A stretch of DNA of 64,000 nt from Pseudanabaena galeata CCNP1313 (GCF_029910235.1 NZ_CP112874.1:434001-498000); one strand, 5' to 3'; counted from the first letter of the stretch, positions 7,580 through 17,535 are shown. Program-made: numbers and translations. The notes: generated by a model not told the origin, from the sequence alone.

Positions 7580-9031
7580 ATGAAGTATATGAGAGAGCAT
7601 AACTTTAAAAACACAGCTATAGCATCAGTAATTTCAATAATCAGTTTTAGTCTTTTCTCCCATGCAAGTTTTGCTCAAAATGCGATCGCGCCTGACAATA
7701 CCCTCCCAATCAACACATTAGTTAATTTCAACAGTGCAAATAAAACCTATACGATCACAGGTGGTACACAGGTTGGTGGAAATCAATTTCATAGCTTTCA
7801 AGATTTTTCAGTACCGACTAGAAACACTGCACACTTTGATACAGCGCCAACTACAGTTAATGCGATCGGGCGAGTGACAGGCTCCAATATCTCGAATATT
7901 GATGGGATATTGAGAACTAATGGAACAACAAATTTATACTTAGTTAATCCCAATGGAATTGTGTTTGGCGCAAATGCCAAGCTCGATATTGCTGGTTCGT
8001 TTAGTGCCAGTACAGCTAATAGCCTTAAGTTTTCAGATGGTAGCGAGTTTAGTGCAACTAATCCCCAAGCGCCATCTTTGTTAAATGTAAATGTGCCATT
8101 GGGTTTGCAGTATGGTAACAGCAATACAGGAGCAACAATTAGTAATCGGGGTAATCTCTCGGCAGGACGGGATTTGACTTTAAATGCGGATAAATTGGAT
8201 TTACAGGGGACTTTGCAAGCAGGAAGAGACTTGACACTGCAAGCTCAGGACTTGGTGAAGATTCGTGATAGTTCTACTAGTCCTTTTGTGGCGGTGGCGG
8301 GTAGAGATTTACTAGTGCAGGGAAATCAATCAGTTGATATTTTTGCGCTGAATAATAGACAGAGCGGTTTGTTTTCGGGTGGGAATATGTTGTTGCGATC
8401 GCCTAATTCTGTAATCGGTGATGTTCATTATTATGCAGGCGGAAATTTTAAGATCGAGCAACTAGACGGCTCTGTAGGCAATCTCGAAAGTCCTAATGAT
8501 CCCATCATTCGCTCTGCTGGTGATGTAACATTTGGACTTTATCAGGGCAGTTCGCTCCATATCCTTGCTGGTGGTAGAGTCAATATTGGCACTGTCATCA
8601 TTTTTGGAGCAGATACAATAGGCAATACAATTAATCCAACTAATACGCCAACTCTAGCAAATGTAACTCTATCGAATGGTGAAACACTAACTATTAATGG
8701 TAGTGCGCGACCTACTCTGGATATTCGGGCGGGGATGAATCCATCTGATATTGGTATAGCTGGAATTACAGGAACTGGAACATTTACCGATCCTTTTGGT
8801 AGTTTTTTAGTGCCTCCTCCAAGTACAAATCTAGCATCAACAGGTACAGGAATTACAGTTGGAGATATTGCGTTTTTTGCGCCAAATGGAGTTGTGTTAC
8901 TTACAAATAATTACAAGCCAAATATTTCTCTAATAAATGAAAATATTGTTGTTACAGGAACAGGAATTTTTGGACAATTACCTTTATTCAGTCTATTTCT
9001 ACTAATGCTACTAGTAACGGTGGCAGAGTAA
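7580..9031 (+). CDS. Two-partner-secretion adhesin, N-terminal part (frameshifted)
   Basis: 483 residues as read. A signal peptide (residues about 5-33, ending SHASFAQN) precedes a haemagglutination-activity/TPS domain (about 37-250): the repeated short beta strands, HSFQDFSVP, NPNGIVFGANAKLDIAGSF and an SLLNVNVPLGLQYG motif are diagnostic of TpsA proteins exported by an Omp85-type TpsB partner. A beta-helix of AGRDL-type repeats follows. The frame ends abnormally in LFSLFLLMLLVTVAE, while the neighbouring frame continues the same beta-helix at once. The intact gene would therefore span 7580-11970 (about 1460 residues). No TpsB gene is in the window. Confidence 0.85.
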   Translation: MKYMREHNFKNTAIASVISIISFSLFSHASFAQNAIAPDNTLPINTLVNFNSANKTYTITGGTQVGGNQFHSFQDFSVPTRNTAHFDTAPTTVNAIGRVTGSNISNIDGILRTNGTTNLYLVNPNGIVFGANAKLDIAGSFSASTANSLKFSDGSEFSATNPQAPSLLNVNVPLGLQYGNSNTGATISNRGNLSAGRDLTLNADKLDLQGTLQAGRDLTLQAQDLVKIRDSSTSPFVAVAGRDLLVQGNQSVDIFALNNRQSGLFSGGNMLLRSPNSVIGDVHYYAGGNFKIEQLDGSVGNLESPNDPIIRSAGDVTFGLYQGSSLHILAGGRVNIGTVIIFGADTIGNTINPTNTPTLANVTLSNGETLTINGSARPTLDIRAGMNPSDIGIAGITGTGTFTDPFGSFLVPPPSTNLASTGTGITVGDIAFFAPNGVVLLTNNYKPNISLINENIVVTGTGIFGQLPLFSLFLLMLLVTVAE

Positions 9032-11970
9032 CTTTACTTGCAAATAATGATATCCGTTTCGGTGACAATACCTCTATTGACACTGATGCTCCCCTTTTTA
9101 GTGGACAGATTAATCTTCAAGCTAATGGAGAAATATCAGGTAGAGGGATAGATGTTTTAAGTCGAAGTAATGGATTAACGCTTACTGGCAATAGCGGTGG
9201 GATTAATATCACAGCTGCATCTTTATCACTTACTGAATCTCTCCTTAATCCCTCTCTACTAACTACCCGTACGGCTGGGGCGGCAAAAGCGGGTGACATC
9301 AGCATAAACATTTCTGGAAATGCAACTTTTTCTGGAGCTATTGGCACATTAGCCACGCAAGTTTTCAGTCAAGTTGACCAAGATGCTAATGGAAATGGTG
9401 GAAATGTTAGTATTACAGCAGGAACTCTTAATCTCTTTAATGGTGCAAAAATTAGTGCTGTAACAGCAGGTTTAGGCTCTTCAGGAGATGTAGAGATTTT
9501 TGCAAATGCAATTAATATTGATGGTGTTGGTAGTGCGATCAATAACCAAGTTAGTCCTACAGCCAATGCTAATGGTGGCAAACTAACTTTAAATGTGGGT
9601 ACACTAAACGTAACTAATGAAGGACAGATTAGTACACTTACTTCAGGTAATGGGAATGCTGGCGAGTTGAGAATCATTGCGACTGGTGATGTCATTTTTG
9701 ATCGCAGTACAGTTTCTTCATCTATTAATCTTAGTGGAGTTGGTAAAGGAGGGGATTTATTCATCTCTGCAAGGACATTACAGTTACTCAATGGCGCTCA
9801 GGTGGGTGCTGGAGTATTCGGCATCGGTGATGGCGGTAAACTTACCATTCAGGCTGACACAGTAACGCTTAGTGGTACAGGGCTAATCTCAGGCTCAATA
9901 GTTAATAGTGCGATCGCTACAACCGTTGAGAGAAGTACAGCGATCGGTAATGCTGGAGATATAGATTTGATTACTCGTCTTCTCAGTCTAAGTAACGATT
10001 CTCTCATCTCAGCAGCCACCAAAGGACAAGGCAATACTGGTAATATCGATATTCGTGCTAGTGAAAGCATATCAATAAATAATAGTTTGGTTAGCAACGT
10101 TATTACCACTACTGGGAATGGGAAAGGAGGTAATCTCAACATTACCTCGCCATCGATCTTTATCAGCAATTTAGGTCGAGTCAGTTCCTTTACTGCTGGA
10201 ATAGGAGATGCAGGCAATCTAAACTTATCTTCCCAGTTACTCTCTCTCACAAATAATTCTCAACTCCAAGCATATACCGATGGGAATGGCAATGCGGGGA
10301 ACATTACGATCGCACCAATCAACACCTTCACCAATCCTAATAATACAGTCAAGATAGATGGTAGTTCCGTTTCAGTAGATGTAAATACTAATGGACAGGG
10401 AAATGCTGGAACACTCTCCATCACCGCAGACTCACTACATTTTCTCAATGGCGCTCAAATTAGCGCGAGTGTATTTGGGAAAGGCAATGGTGGTCAAATT
10501 ATCATCAGTTCTGACACAATTAAGCTAGAAGGAGAAGGGATTGTATTTGGTCAAGATGTAGTTAGTGGTATCTTTACGTCAGTAGACAATAACGCGATCG
10601 GTAATGCAGGCAGTTTAGATATTAGGACTCGTAACCTTGAGATATTAAATAGTGCGGTTATTAGCGCAACAACAGAAGGAATAGGCAACGCAGGAAAAAT
10701 TGCAATTCGAGCTAGCGATGCAATCTCTTTAAATAATGGGTCAATTCGCAGTAATGTCAACGCAACGGGTCAAGGTGATGGCGGTAATTTGGATGTTTTT
10801 GCAAATACTTTACACCTTGAAAATCAATCAGCTTTGAGTGCTTCTACGGCTAGTGCAAATAGGGGTGGAAATATTGCAGTTACTTCTAATAGCTTAGAAA
10901 TTGCTGGTGGTTCACAGTTACGTACCACTACCTCTAGCAGTGGTGCAGCAGGTAATATCTCACTATTCCTTACTGATCTATTAAAAATAGATGGAACTGA
11001 CAGTGGTATTTTTGCAGGAACTACAGCCGTATCCACAGGCAAAAGTGGCACGATTTTTATCGATCCTGAGCTTGTAACTTTGACGAATGGCGCAAAGATT
11101 TCTGTGAGCAGCCTTGGTAAAGGCAATGGTGGCGACATTCAACTGATTGCAGGTTTACTAGCCCTTGATAATGGTTCACAGATTATTGCCGAGACAGCAA
11201 GCGGTGAAGGAGGCAACATTGTTTTGCAAGTGCGAGATTTACTATGGTTGCGAAATGGCAGTCTCATTAGTGCCACGGCTGGCAATGATGGCAATGGCGG
11301 CAACATTGATTTGAGTGCAAACTTTATCTTGGCATTTGCTAAAGATAACAGCGACATTACCGCCAATGCTTTTAAAGGGAAAGGTGGCAACATCCGAATT
11401 ACTACTCAAGCAATTTTTGGAATGCAATTCCGTCCACGTTTAACTCCTTTGAGCGACATTACCGCTAGCTCTGATTTTGGTATTAATGGAACTGTAAATA
11501 TTAATACCCCCGGAGTTGATCCTAGTAAAGGATTAACGAATTTACCTGTTGATATTGGCGATGCGAGTAAACTTGTCTCTCAAAAATGCTTAGCCGATCG
11601 CCAAGATAGCGCGTTTGTGATCACAGGACGAGGTGGCATTCCTGCTAGTCCTGCTGATGTAATTAGTGGCAATAATTTACAAGAAAATCTGGGTATACCG
11701 ACTAATCCAGAGCGGATAGCTGATGCGAACAGAAGGACAATTAATCCCTATGGTGAAGTTGCACAACTTGTGACGGAATCTTCACAAGCTGTGCCAACTC
11801 CATCTTGGACTAGACAACTCCAATCAAATCAAACCTCTGATGTATTATCTGATCGCATTATTGAGGCACAAGGATGGACTGTTAATCCCTATGGCGAAGT
11901 TTTACTAGTAGCAGAAGTTCCTAAAGTTACCCCTATGCCCACTTGGGCTACACAATTACAGTGTCGTTAA
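8992..11970 (+). pseudogene. Two-partner-secretion adhesin, C-terminal part after frameshift
   Basis: Frame +1 is open from 8941 and becomes recognisable at SISTNATSNGGRVTLLAN (8992 onward); its first ATG is only at 9595. The protein is a long beta-helix with about 19-24-residue repeats such as GNAGNITI, GKGGNLNI and GDGGKLTIQA, ending in a cyanobacterial TpsA tail: two copies of an NPYGEV motif, RIIEAQGWTVNPYGE and an aromatic PTWATQLQ end. The break lies at about 8941-9031, where a one-base loss or two-base gain joins both parts. It could be real inactivation, phase variation or a sequencing error. The repeats show no decay, which favours a recent or technical cause. Confidence 0.8.
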
Positions 11971-11990
11971 CCATTAGAGATAATACAGTT

Positions 11991-14630
11991 ATGAAGCGAT
12001 TATTACCAAGTTTTGCGAAATCCCGAATCACTAAATTTTTGATAAAAGCAGCGCGAAGCGCTGCTTTTATCAAAAATTTGGGTTTGGGTTTTCTGTTATT
12101 TTTTCTGACTGTATTTATTCAACCCCTGTTGGCAGTTGCCATTACTTCGCCGCAGAGTTCTCAAATAGTTCAATCAAATTTAGAACAACCAAACACTTTA
12201 TTTAATCGTGGTAAATCATTTTATCAATTAGGACAATGGCAAGAAGCAATTCAAGTTTGGGAACAAGCCGCAAAGTTCTATCAACAGCAAAATAATTCCT
12301 TGGATTTAGCGATCACTTTCAGTAATCTCTCCTTAGCTCATCAAAAATTAGGACAATGGCAACAAGCAGAACGCACGATCGCCCAAAGTTTACAAATAGC
12401 CCGATCGCTTGAAGTCAATCCCGCAAGTCAAAGAGCGATCGCTCAGGCTCTAGATACTCAGGGGAATCTATATTTAAACCTAGGCAAAGATGAAGAGGCG
12501 ATCGCGGCTTGGCAAGAAGCCGCGATTTTGCATTCTCGACTTGGCGATCTGGATCATCAGATTCGTAATGTGCTTAATCAAGCCCAATCTCTCAAAGCTC
12601 AAGGCTTTTTTCGGCGATCGCTGCAAACTTTAGAATCAATTCAAGCATTATTGCCAAAAATTTCTGATGATCTGCTGACGGCGATCGCACTTCATAACTA
12701 CGGTGATATGTTGACCACAGTTGGCGATCTCAAACTGGCGCATCAGCCTTTAGACAAGAGTTGGAAAATTCTTGAACGCATTAATAACAAAGAACAAAAG
12801 AGTATTGTGCTGCTAAGACAGGGAAACCTCGCCCGACTGGAAGGTGAATCTGAAAAAGCCGCAGAATTTTATAAAAAGTCTGCTCAAACAGATGGGCGAT
12901 CGCTTACCAGTTTACAAGCCCAATTGAATCTATTTAGTTTACTAATTGATTCTAATGATGGGCAAGAAGCGGTAGAGATGCGATCGCAAATTGCGCCTCT
13001 ATTATTAAATCTAGAAACAAGTCGCGAGGCAATCTTTGTAAGAATCAACTATGGTGAGAGCTTACTGAGACTCACGAAGTTAGTCCCTCAATCAGTAGCC
13101 GATTCTCTATTAGCCGAAGCCGCCCAAACATTAGCAGTTTCAGTCCAGCAGGCTCAATCCATCAACGATAGCCGCACTATTGCCTATGCGATCGGCAGTC
13201 TTGGCAATGCTTACGAACAAAGTAAACAAATCGAAGAATCTCAAAAACTCACTCAACAAGCTTTAGCGATCGCCCAAAGTATCAATGCAACCGACATTGG
13301 CTATCGTTGGCAGTGGCAATTAGGAAGACTGCTCAAAGCTAAAGGTGATATCAAGGGCGCGATCCTTGCCTATACCGAAGCCGTCAATGGGTTACGCCAA
13401 TTACGCAGTGATCTCGTCTTTGTGAATCCCAATGTGCAATTCTCATTTCGGGAAACTGTCGAGCCTGTCTATCGTCAACTCGTGAGTTTATTGCTGCAAG
13501 ACGATACGGGTGATAAACAGAAGAACCTAATCACAGCGCAAGCAGCGATCGAATCATTGCAAATTGCCGAATTAGTCAATTTTTTTCGTTCTGACTGTCT
13601 TAATGCTGCCCAAGTTGACATTAATCAAATTGATAGAACTGCGGCGGTCGTTTATCCAATCATTCTTGAAGATCGCTTAGAAGTTATTCTAAGTCTGCCT
13701 AATCAACCGCTCCGTCATTATGCTAGTAAAGTTACAGCAGCAGAAATCGACGATATGGTCATCGATTTACGCCTAAATCTGCGCGATCCCTCCTCGGATG
13801 ATTATCTTTCGAGCGCTCAAAGTATCTATGATTGGTTGATTCGTCCTGCTATTAGTGCGATCGCCCAAAGTAATGTCAAAACCATTGTTTTTGTTTTAGA
13901 CGGTTCTTTAAGAAATATTCCCATGTCCGTTTTGCATGATGGCAAGCAGTTCTTAATTGAGAATTACAGCATTGCCCTTACGCCGAGCTTGCAACTCCTA
14001 GACCCAAAACCGATCGCTAAGCAAAAAGTTACCGCCCTAATTGGTGGATTGAGTGAGGCAAGACAAGGATATTCAGCATTGCCAAATGTTAAAAGTGAGC
14101 TACAGGAAATTAACAAACAAGTTTCTTCGAGTTCGATCTTTCTTAACTCTAGTTTTACGAAGCAAAATCTTGCCCAAACACTGACCTCCCTGACTTTCCC
14201 GATTATTCATCTTGCTACTCACGGCAACTTTAGCTCTGAAGCTGAAAACACTTATTTGCTTACTTACGATGGAAAGTTAACCATTGAAAATCTTTATCAG
14301 TTGTTACGTTCTAATAACCGCAGTGATTTAGAACCAATTGAGTTATTGATTTTGAGTGCCTGTCAAACGGCGGTGGGAGATAAGCGTGCGGCTCTGGGCT
14401 TAGCAGGAATGGCGGTGCGGGCAGGAGCGAGAAGTACGATCGCCTCGCTTTGGTCGGTTGATGATGAGGCAACTTCTAAGTTTATGATTGCTCTCTATCA
14501 AAGTTTATCCTCAGCCAACGTCACCAGAGCCGAATCTTTGAGATTTGCCCAACAGTCTCTGCTCAAAAACGCAAAATACGATCATCCCTACTATTGGTCA
14601 GCCTTTGTATTGCTCGGAAACTGGCTATAG
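11991..14630 (+). CDS. TPR-repeat CHAT-domain protease-like protein
   Basis: 879 residues from ATG 11991 (an upstream in-frame ATG at 11943 overlaps the adhesin and is less likely). The hydrophobic segment LGFLLFFLTVFIQPLLAV (about 34-51) is a signal peptide or anchor. Residues about 60-470 are TPR units (for example LFNRGKSFYQLGQWQEAIQV). A CHAT domain follows (about 590-879) with the caspase-type dyad His744 in LATHGN and Cys791 in LSACQTAVGD. It starts 20 nt after the adhesin stop, so the two are probably one operon. CHAT proteins are caspase-related; known members cleave specific partners. The substrate is unknown here. A 47-bp palindrome lies in the signal-peptide coding region. Confidence 0.85.
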   Translation: MKRLLPSFAKSRITKFLIKAARSAAFIKNLGLGFLLFFLTVFIQPLLAVAITSPQSSQIVQSNLEQPNTLFNRGKSFYQLGQWQEAIQVWEQAAKFYQQQNNSLDLAITFSNLSLAHQKLGQWQQAERTIAQSLQIARSLEVNPASQRAIAQALDTQGNLYLNLGKDEEAIAAWQEAAILHSRLGDLDHQIRNVLNQAQSLKAQGFFRRSLQTLESIQALLPKISDDLLTAIALHNYGDMLTTVGDLKLAHQPLDKSWKILERINNKEQKSIVLLRQGNLARLEGESEKAAEFYKKSAQTDGRSLTSLQAQLNLFSLLIDSNDGQEAVEMRSQIAPLLLNLETSREAIFVRINYGESLLRLTKLVPQSVADSLLAEAAQTLAVSVQQAQSINDSRTIAYAIGSLGNAYEQSKQIEESQKLTQQALAIAQSINATDIGYRWQWQLGRLLKAKGDIKGAILAYTEAVNGLRQLRSDLVFVNPNVQFSFRETVEPVYRQLVSLLLQDDTGDKQKNLITAQAAIESLQIAELVNFFRSDCLNAAQVDINQIDRTAAVVYPIILEDRLEVILSLPNQPLRHYASKVTAAEIDDMVIDLRLNLRDPSSDDYLSSAQSIYDWLIRPAISAIAQSNVKTIVFVLDGSLRNIPMSVLHDGKQFLIENYSIALTPSLQLLDPKPIAKQKVTALIGGLSEARQGYSALPNVKSELQEINKQVSSSSIFLNSSFTKQNLAQTLTSLTFPIIHLATHGNFSSEAENTYLLTYDGKLTIENLYQLLRSNNRSDLEPIELLILSACQTAVGDKRAALGLAGMAVRAGARSTIASLWSVDDEATSKFMIALYQSLSSANVTRAESLRFAQQSLLKNAKYDHPYYWSAFVLLGNWL
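12033..12079. repeat. Palindrome inside the CHAT coding sequence
   Basis: 22-nt perfect arms (AAATTTTTGATAAAAGCAGC...) around a GAA loop, in the family of GCGCGAAGCGC hairpins. It is read in frame as KFLIKAARSAAFIKN just before the hydrophobic core of the signal segment. Confidence 0.85.
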
Positions 14631-14649
14631 CAATTGTCCAAACCCAAAT

Positions 14650-14682
14650 AAATGAAGGCGGCGCGAAGCGCCGCCTTCATTT
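14650..14682. repeat. Hairpin at 3' end of the CHAT gene, half of a family-A element
   Basis: Arms AAATGAAGGCGGCGC and GCGCCGCCTTCATTT around GAA. The left TATAGCAATTGTCC end (14626-14639) overlaps the CHAT stop codon. The right end has been replaced by a family-C terminus, AACGTCAGTTCGA (14683-14695). Confidence 0.75.
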
Positions 14683-14918
14683 AACGTCAGTTCGACGGAG
14701 TAGACTTTACACTTCTCCAAGATCACCAGATTATGAGTCCAGCCAATTTCTGCCACCAATGGTGTCAGTTTTTCATTGCCGTGGCAAGCAAGGTAAAAAT
14801 CCCGCATTCTCCAAATATTTCGCGCCGAAACCCAGCCATCCCATGAAACTCAACCTGCAAATCCTGAGCCAATTGTTCCACTACTGACTTACCCCAACCA
14901 GCAACAAGTAACGATTAA

Positions 14919-15234
14919 GAGCGTGTTTGAGAAGTCTCTTATTTAGCGTAAATTCCTGCTTTTACCCCCCTTAATCCCCCCTTGCAAAGGCTACCGTGTA
15001 CATACAAGTCTCCCCCTGTCTACGTTTGAGGGTTTAGATCCCCCTCAATCCCCCTTTTTAAGGGGGGAGAATTTTCTTCTTCCCCCTTAAAAAGGGGGAT
15101 TGAGGGGGATCATTAGTAACTCACGCTATAACTGATGACTTGTGTGTACACGGTAGCTTGCAAAGGAGGGAAACTCAGATTCTCCCTCTTTACAAGGGGG
15201 AGTTAGAGGGGGTAAAAACTTCTCAAACACGCTC
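14919..15234. mobile_element. Outer miniature element with 17-bp TIRs and TAA duplication
   Basis: The ends are GAGCGTGTTTGAGAAGT and its exact complement. A TAA flanks both sides (14916-14918, 15235-15237), consistent with a 3-bp target duplication. There is no coding capacity. Subtracting the nested element and its duplicated 8 bp leaves about 140 bp. It is inserted in the DUF1016 gene. Confidence 0.85.
14990..15157. mobile_element. Nested 168-bp miniature element
   Basis: The ends are GCTACCGTGTACATACAAGT and the complement of GCTACCGTGTACACACAAGT (one mismatch). It is flanked by an 8-bp direct repeat TTGCAAAG (14982-14989, 15158-15165). Inside is a long palindrome built from GGGGGATTGAGGGGGAT and its complement (about 15040-15111). 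It therefore landed inside the outer element after that had inserted in the DUF1016 gene. Confidence 0.85.
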
Positions 15235-15388
15235 TAACTCACCAATATCCCAATAAAGCGCCATTAACTCTCGATTAACCGACTTTAAAGCCTCATACTG
15301 AATCGCACCTGTAACTTCCACCGCTCTCTCATAGATGATCTCGCTGTAATGAGAAATAGAAGCACACTATAGCCCAATCATCTATGCA

Positions 15389-15610
15389 TTAAAGCCACCA
15401 ACCAGTCCAATCCCTAAAGTTTTTCCAAAAATCGTCGCCCAATTTCCAAGCCAGCAACCCGCAAATAATGCCGCCGATCAAAAATCCTGACAAAAATGCG
15501 CCGTTAAAAAGGCTTAAATTCCCAAAACCACCAGCAAGACCACCAATCAGAAATCCGCAGCCAAATCGAACTATAAATGTCTGCATGTCAAAGCGTTTTG
15601 GTGAAGTCAT
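15389..15610 (-). CDS. Small glycine-rich membrane protein
   Basis: 73 residues with two Gly-rich membrane helices (about 14-32 and 38-54; CGFLIGGLAGGFGNLS and FLIGGIICGLLAW), both with small-residue packing motifs. The C-terminus is aromatic and basic. No family is recognised. It stands alone between the DUF1016 remnant and purS on the opposite strand. A start further in (MQTFIVRF) is possible. Confidence 0.45.
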   Translation of the reverse strand: MTSPKRFDMQTFIVRFGCGFLIGGLAGGFGNLSLFNGAFLSGFLIGGIICGLLAWKLGDDFWKNFRDWTGWWL

Positions 15611-15757
15611 AAAGCATATTTCTATAAATTCGTGAAGATTATACTAAGTTATCCTGCACCTAGGTACTTAACTTTTTCTTGTTTATCTTGCTATATGATC
15701 GATGATGTCAGTCATATAACAAATATGGCGATCGCATCTCACCATTTCACAGCAAGC

Positions 15758-16021
15758 ATGAAGTATCAAGCCCGTATATTTGTTACCCTACGTCCCTCAG
15801 TTCTCGATCCCGCAGGTACTGCTGTCCAGTCTGCACTCAAACAAATGGACTACCACGTTGACTCAGTCCGCATTGGCAAGTATGTCGAAATCATCCTAGA
15901 TGCAGCAGATGAAGCCGAAGCATCGCAAAAGCTAAATGAAACTTGCGATAAGCTTTTGGCAAACCCAGTGATTGAAAATTATCGCTTTGAGCTAACCGTC
16001 ATTGAGGAGCCAAAAGCATGA
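15758..16021 (+). CDS. purS: Phosphoribosylformylglycinamidine synthase, PurS subunit
   Basis: 87 residues from ATG 15758 ([20 protein letters not shown]), the standard PurS length; the frame is open further upstream but those residues are unlike PurS. PurS is the small dimeric subunit of the multi-subunit FGAM synthase (PurL-PurQ-PurS) that makes FGAM from FGAR, glutamine and ATP in purine biosynthesis; it bridges PurL and PurQ for ammonia transfer. The gene overlaps purQ by ATGA, so translation is coupled. purL is not in the window. Confidence 0.93.
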   Translation: MKYQARIFVTLRPSVLDPAGTAVQSALKQMDYHVDSVRIGKYVEIILDAADEAEASQKLNETCDKLLANPVIENYRFELTVIEEPKA

Positions 16022-16716
16022 AATTTGGCATCCTTGTCTTCCCTGGTTCCAACTGCGATCGCGATGTCGCTAGTGTTACCAGTGGTATTTTGAAACAGCC
16101 CACAAGGCTGATTTGGCATACAGATACCGATATTAGTGATTGTGACGTGATCGTTGTCCCTGGGGGATTTAGCTATGGTGATTATTTGCGCTGTGGGGCG
16201 ATCGCCAGATTTGCACCCGTGATGCGATCGCTACAGGAACATGCGGCTAAGGGCAAATATGTCCTCGGTATCTGTAACGGATTTCAGATTTTAACCGAAT
16301 CTGGATTATTACAAGGTGCTTTAGTTCGCAATCGAGATTTGCATTTTATTTGTGATCGCGCCCCTTTAAGAGTTGAGCGCAACGATTTAGCCTTCACTCA
16401 GAAATATCAAAAACAGCAAGTTATTATCTTACCGATCGCACATGGAGAAGGTTGTTATTTTGCGGATGCTGATATTCTCAAAGAGCTTGAAGATAACAAT
16501 CAGGTTGTTTTCCGTTATTGCGATGCGATCGGCAATATTACTGACGACGCAAATCCCAATGGTTCACTGGACAATATTGCAGGGATTTGCAACAAACAAG
16601 GTAATGTAATTGGGATGATGCCCCATCCAGAACGTGCTGCCGAAAGCATTCTGGGCGGCACGGATGGTAAGGCTCTATTTGAAGGATTAGTTGAGAGTTT
16701 ATTAATCAATGCCTAG
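16018..16716 (+). CDS. purQ: Phosphoribosylformylglycinamidine synthase, PurQ glutaminase subunit
   Basis: 232 residues. It is a class I glutamine amidotransferase: the nucleophile Cys sits in [11 protein letters not shown], the oxyanion region is [16 protein letters not shown], and the His/Glu pair is in MMPHPERA. It begins [16 protein letters not shown], typical of PurQ. It generates ammonia from glutamine for FGAM synthase with PurS and PurL. It overlaps purS by 4 nt at the start and sixA by 8 nt at the end, forming a three-gene unit. Confidence 0.95.
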   Translation: MKFGILVFPGSNCDRDVASVTSGILKQPTRLIWHTDTDISDCDVIVVPGGFSYGDYLRCGAIARFAPVMRSLQEHAAKGKYVLGICNGFQILTESGLLQGALVRNRDLHFICDRAPLRVERNDLAFTQKYQKQQVIILPIAHGEGCYFADADILKELEDNNQVVFRYCDAIGNITDDANPNGSLDNIAGICNKQGNVIGMMPHPERAAESILGGTDGKALFEGLVESLLINA

Positions 16717-17215
16717 CCTGTATCTAATTCGGCATGGCATTGCCGAAGAGCGCGGAAATTACGAAGATGATCGGCAACGCCCTCTCACTGAAGAGGGACG
16801 CAAAAAAACTAAGCAGGTTGCCAAACGTCTCTATGACTTAGGTTTGCGTTTTGACCTATTGCAAACTAGTCCTCTAGTTCGCGCTCAACAAACTTCTGAT
16901 ATCTTCGCTAATGTTTTTGAAGGATGTCCTGTACAACAGTTATCAGAACTTGCTCCTGAAGGAAGTTTTGAGGATTGGCTCAAACAGGTAATAGCTTGGC
17001 TTGCCCAACATCCACAACCTGCTAGATCTTCATTGGGAATTATTGGACACGAGCCTGATCTCACTACTTGGGCAGAAATGTTGATCTGGGGAGAATCTAA
17101 GGGTGTATTAGTTTTAAAAAAAGCTGGGATCATTGGGTTAGTGCTACCTGAAACTCAACCTTGGACTAGCAATGGAGTTCTCTTTCTATCCATTCCACCC
17201 AAGTTGCTAATTTAA
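16709..17215 (+). CDS. sixA: Phosphohistidine phosphatase SixA
   Basis: 168 residues of the histidine-phosphatase superfamily: the RHG motif is in [11 protein letters not shown], followed by [27 protein letters not shown] and the second catalytic His in IIGHEPDLT, all at SixA spacing. SixA-type enzymes dephosphorylate phosphohistidine, classically on HPt domains or the PTS. In cyanobacteria the target is not defined. Overlap with purQ suggests co-expression but not shared function. The TAA stop overlaps a family-C terminus (AACGTGAGTTCGA, 17214-17226). Confidence 0.88.
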   Translation: MPSLYLIRHGIAEERGNYEDDRQRPLTEEGRKKTKQVAKRLYDLGLRFDLLQTSPLVRAQQTSDIFANVFEGCPVQQLSELAPEGSFEDWLKQVIAWLAQHPQPARSSLGIIGHEPDLTTWAEMLIWGESKGVLVLKKAGIIGLVLPETQPWTSNGVLFLSIPPKLLI

Positions 17216-17226
17216 CGTGAGTTCGA

Positions 17227-17318
17227 TATAGCAATCCTAAATGGGTTGAGAGAGTGCGCCCCTTCGGGGCGCACTCTCTCAACCCTCTAAATCTTACAAA
17301 TCATTTAGGATCGCTATA
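17227..17318. mobile_element. Family-B miniature element, copy 1 (92 bp)
   Basis: The outer ends are TATAGCAATCCTAAATG and the complement of TATAGCGATCCTAAATG. A central hairpin GAGAGTGCGCCCC-TTC-GGGGCGCACTCTC is included. It abuts a family-C terminus on its left. The same length and layout occur at 43761-43852 and 44562-44653. Confidence 0.85.
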
Positions 17319-17488
17319 GTGAGTTCTTTAAAAACTATGGCATAAATCTTTAAAAGCAGATGTAGTTAAACTATTGTCTGATATGGCGATCGCTAATCTT
17401 TCCTATGACTAGCAAGAAGCATAATAAGCGCGATCGCAAATTCATATCACTATTTTCAAAAAGCAAAAGCGCTATAACTCGTTTTTAT

Positions 17489-17531
17489 AACAAAAGAGGC
17501 AACTTTACTTAGTAAAGTTGCCTCTTTTGTT
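17489..17531. terminator. Hairpin terminator of the ribosomal operon
   Basis: A 21-nt perfect arm (AACAAAAGAGGCAACTTTAC...) ends 4 nt from the infA stop. In the minus direction the stem is followed by a short AT-rich stretch rather than a clean U-run; it is the only termination candidate for the 11.5-kb operon. Confidence 0.65.
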
Positions 17532-17535
17532 TGAT

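Larger units (their letters stand above)
14706..15362 (-). pseudogene. DUF1016 (YhcG, PDDEXK-type) gene remnant, interrupted
   Basis: Read on the minus strand, 15238-15362 encodes SISHYSEIIYERAVEV... to ELMALYWDIGEL, the N-terminus of DUF1016 proteins. Homology resumes at 14706-14910 with VAGWGKSVVEQLAQDL, then shifts frame to ARNIWRMRDFYLACHGN and LVAEIGWTHNLVILEKCK. A 316-bp repeat element lies between the two parts and a further frameshift follows GMAGF, so the gene is dead. The nuclease domain is missing; the 3' end is cut by a family-C fragment. DUF1016 proteins are PDDEXK-superfamily nucleases often found near restriction systems; an hsdM wreck lies at 52.1 kb. Confidence 0.85.
17216..17535. 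other. Intergenic region between sixA and infA
   Basis: It holds a family-B element at 17227-17318, a hairpin at 17489-17531, and about 160 bp in between with no recognisable gene. rpmJ, which often follows infA, is not here. Confidence 0.6.

Noticed and set aside
9117-11427. Series of minus-strand open frames opposite the adhesin
   Set aside because: They are Leu/Pro-rich shadows of Gly/Asn/Ser repeat coding on the plus strand, without starts or signals of their own.
15000-15120. Short direct and inverted GGGGGATTGAGGGGGAT units considered as a CRISPR array
   Set aside because: There are only two inverted copies without regular spacers, and no cas genes. They are the inner palindrome of a miniature element.
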